This document shows, one piece after another, positions 13,965 to 14,979 of a stretch of DNA of 14,979 bases (position 1 is its first letter; the number at the start of each line of letters is the position of its first letter). A program made the translations under genes and the position numbers. The DNA comes from Microbacterium sp. (GTDB lineage: Bacteria > Actinomycetota > Actinomycetes > Actinomycetales > Microbacteriaceae): the NCBI GenBank assembly GCA_031286555.1, contig JAITUD010000239.1:1-14979 (forward strand). Reading direction: 5' to 3'. A model generated the notes under the pieces. That model was not told the DNA's origin, ran no database searches, and saw nothing but the letters and a program-made list of their open reading frames with translations.

Positions 13965-14591
13965 ATGCGCTCGCTCTTCCCGATGCCCGGCAACCCGTGG
14001 CCGCACGACATGATGATCCGGGTCGACGATGACGCCCAGCCGCTCCTCGAACTGCTCTGGATCCGAGAGGCATACGAGCTGCGGCTCACGGGTGACCTCC
14101 CGCCTCTGCTGTGTGACCGGCCGGATGCCGGGCTGGAGCCGACTGATCGCGGGCGCTGGGAGCAGCGCTGGCCGCTGCTGTGGGACGCTGTGCTTCAGCA
14201 CATCGCCACACTCGAGCCGGAGCCGCTGATGGACGAGCTGGATCGCACCTCTCCCGGCTCCCCCGAGCGTGCGAGGCTCTTGGAGCGCCTTGCCGGTCCC
14301 TCCGTGCATGACGAGTTCGGCGTCGACGCCGCGATCGGCTTCGAGTCCTGGCGAGAACAGAATCGTGCCGCATCCGATGCGCTTCGCGACCGGATGCTGC
14401 GCGAGTCGCCGGAGCACCGCGCGGTGAAGCATCTCGTCCCGGCCTGGCGGGCCGGGCTCACACAGATCATCACGATCCCGTGCCGCGGCGATCACACCCG
14501 TTCCGTCGGCCCGCGCGCGCTGTTGATCACAGACGAGACCCGCGCTGATCCCCGCCGGTTCGCCGGCGCGTTGGACCTGTTCCTCAGCTGA
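13965..14591 (+). CDS. Hypothetical protein of unknown function
   Basis: I do not recognise a family. From ATG 13965 the protein has 208 residues, soluble, Trp- and Arg-rich, with no signal peptide, membrane span or cofactor motif. Visible features are MPGNPWPHDMMIRVDDDAQPLLELLWIREAYEL near the N-terminus, an acidic helical middle (ELDRTSPGSPERARLLERLAG), and a strand-like C-terminal half, GLTQIITIPCRGDHTRSVGPRALLITDETRADP (164-196), ending in a helix. Codon use resembles that of its neighbours, supporting a real gene. No good Shine-Dalgarno precedes the ATG. A TTGAGA (13929-13934) with AACGCT 17 nt later and 7 nt before the ATG could be a weak promoter for a leaderless message. TTG at 13929 and ATG at 13983 are other in-frame starts. 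It is bracketed by 23-bp direct repeats, whose second copy begins with its stop codon. Confidence 0.75.
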   Translation: MRSLFPMPGNPWPHDMMIRVDDDAQPLLELLWIREAYELRLTGDLPPLLCDRPDAGLEPTDRGRWEQRWPLLWDAVLQHIATLEPEPLMDELDRTSPGSPERARLLERLAGPSVHDEFGVDAAIGFESWREQNRAASDALRDRMLRESPEHRAVKHLVPAWRAGLTQIITIPCRGDHTRSVGPRALLITDETRADPRRFAGALDLFLS

Positions 14592-14611
14592 CGACGGTCA
14601 CGGATGCAGGC
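14589..14611 (+). repeat. 23-bp direct repeat, copy 2 (3' end of unknown gene)
   Basis: Identical to 13904-13926. Its first three bases are the TGA stop of the unknown gene, just as copy 1 starts with the tetR stop. Its CACGGATGCAGGCA part (14599-14612) is also matched in inverted orientation at 14667-14680. Confidence 0.9.
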
Positions 14612-14680
14612 ACCCCGGACGCCTGCAGGCCGGCGCGCCGGCGAATCCGCCTGCATCCGTCGCTTGTGCCTGCATCCGTG
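14599..14680. repeat. 14-bp inverted repeat with a third inverted copy and two palindromes inside
   Basis: CACGGATGCAGGCA at 14599-14612 is perfectly inverted at 14667-14680. A further inverted 12-bp copy (GCCTGCATCCGT) is at 14649-14660. Between them lie the palindromes GCCTGCAGGC (14621-14630) and GCCGGCGCGCCGGC (14629-14642). Transcript through this spacer could fold in at least two competing ways. Confidence 0.75.
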
Positions 14681-14711
14681 CCGGATCGGATGCCGCAGAA
14701 GGATGCCGTAA

Positions 14712-14754
14712 CGCACGACGCCCCGCACCGGCGAACCGGGCGGGGCGTCGTGCG
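14712..14754. terminator. Strong hairpin terminator, probably for the aldehyde dehydrogenase gene
   Basis: A perfect 15-bp inverted repeat (14712-14726 with 14740-14754; arm CGCACGACGCCCCGC) with an inner CCGG-CGAA-CCGG mini-stem lies 9 bp beyond the aldehyde dehydrogenase stop. It could also stop plus-strand transcription from the unknown gene. Confidence 0.8.
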
Positions 14755-14763
14755 ACCAGGGAC

Positions 14764-14979
14764 TCAGCCCACGCGGATGAGCTTCTTGTTCACGAACTCG
14801 TCCGCGGCGAGGTGGCCCAGCTCGCGGGCGGTGCCGCTGCGCTTGATGCCGCCGAAGGGCAGCTCGGGGCTGTCCGCCAGCACGAGGTTCACGTAGACCA
14901 TGCCGGCCTCGATCTTGTCGGCCACGCGCTCCGCCTGTGCGGCATCCGTCGTGAACACGTACGAGCCGAGACCGAACGA
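14764..14979 (-). CDS. Aldehyde dehydrogenase (succinate-semialdehyde-type), C-terminal part, cut by window edge
   Basis: Seventy-one residues are visible up to the stop; the N-terminal majority, including the catalytic Cys and Glu, lies beyond the right edge. The sequence SFGLGSYVFTTDAAQAERVADKIEAGMVYVNLVLADSPELPFGGIKRSGTARELGHLAADEFVNKKLIRVG carries the family C-terminal landmarks: GLGxxVFTxD, the IEAGMVYVN strand, LPFGGIKRSGxxRELG, and the terminal oligomerisation strand EFVNKKLIRV. The last pattern with LADSPELPFGGIK resembles NAD(P)-dependent succinate-semialdehyde dehydrogenases that feed succinate to the TCA cycle, but substrate assignment from this end alone is uncertain. A strong terminator follows it. 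Confidence 0.9.
   Translation of the reverse strand, partial: SFGLGSYVFTTDAAQAERVADKIEAGMVYVNLVLADSPELPFGGIKRSGTARELGHLAADEFVNKKLIRVG

Noticed and set aside
13904..14611. Direct repeats as transposon target-site duplication or a CRISPR array
   Set aside because: There are no terminal inverted repeats, transposase or regular spacer series. Only two direct copies exist, and 23 bp is long for a target duplication.

Overview
The window is a stretch of high-GC actinobacterial chromosome, most likely from the family Microbacteriaceae and probably Microbacterium. This rests on the strong G/C bias at third codon positions, the tRNA-Trp-secE-nusG order, a NusG with a long acidic N-terminal extension, TAnnnT -10 boxes with apparently leaderless starts, and a striking excess of the hexamer GGATGC/GCATCC. 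The genus is inference; no database was searched. Coding density is very high, and no IS element, integrase, CRISPR array or rRNA is visible.

Layout. Positions 1-303 hold the 3' end of a VOC-fold gene, followed by a bidirectional terminator (314-353). On the minus strand from about 1802 down to 363 lie tRNA-Trp, secE and nusG (translocon subunit, then transcription factor), with a candidate promoter at 1882-1911. On the plus strand, 1996-6659 is a two-gene unit: a divergent HSP90-family ATPase and a 931-residue tetratricopeptide protein. A flavin-type split-barrel gene (PPOX family, minus) ends 7 bp beyond it. It is divergent from a plus-strand pair encoding an AqpS-like MIP channel and a TMEM175-type channel (7166-8572). 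Converging on these is poxB (minus, 8582-10306), preceded by a GlxA-type AraC regulator (minus, 10375-11343). That regulator is divergent from an MFS transporter (11415-12650), whose last 11 bp overlap the end of an NAD(P)H-binding SDR gene (minus). The SDR gene is divergent from a tetR gene (13310-13906) across a compact control region with a palindromic operator and overlapping -10 boxes. A gene of unknown function (13965-14591) follows, flanked by 23-bp perfect direct repeats. Next comes a palindrome-rich spacer with a strong terminator (14712-14754). The window ends in the C-terminal part of an aldehyde dehydrogenase (minus).

How the genes fit together. The first part is housekeeping (protein export and transcription elongation). 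The HSP90/TPR pair looks like a dedicated chaperone module: the ATPase motifs are intact and the partner is made of the repeat type that commonly docks on HSP90. The remainder is accessory metabolism and stress functions in small units, each with its own regulator: channels, pyruvate oxidase, a regulator/exporter pair and a regulator/oxidoreductase pair. The observations most worth pursuing are the HSP90/TPR module, the aquaporin that lacks the usual selectivity-filter arginine and sits beside a potassium-channel-like gene, the 23-bp repeats around the unknown gene, and the chromosome-wide-looking GGATGC motif bias.
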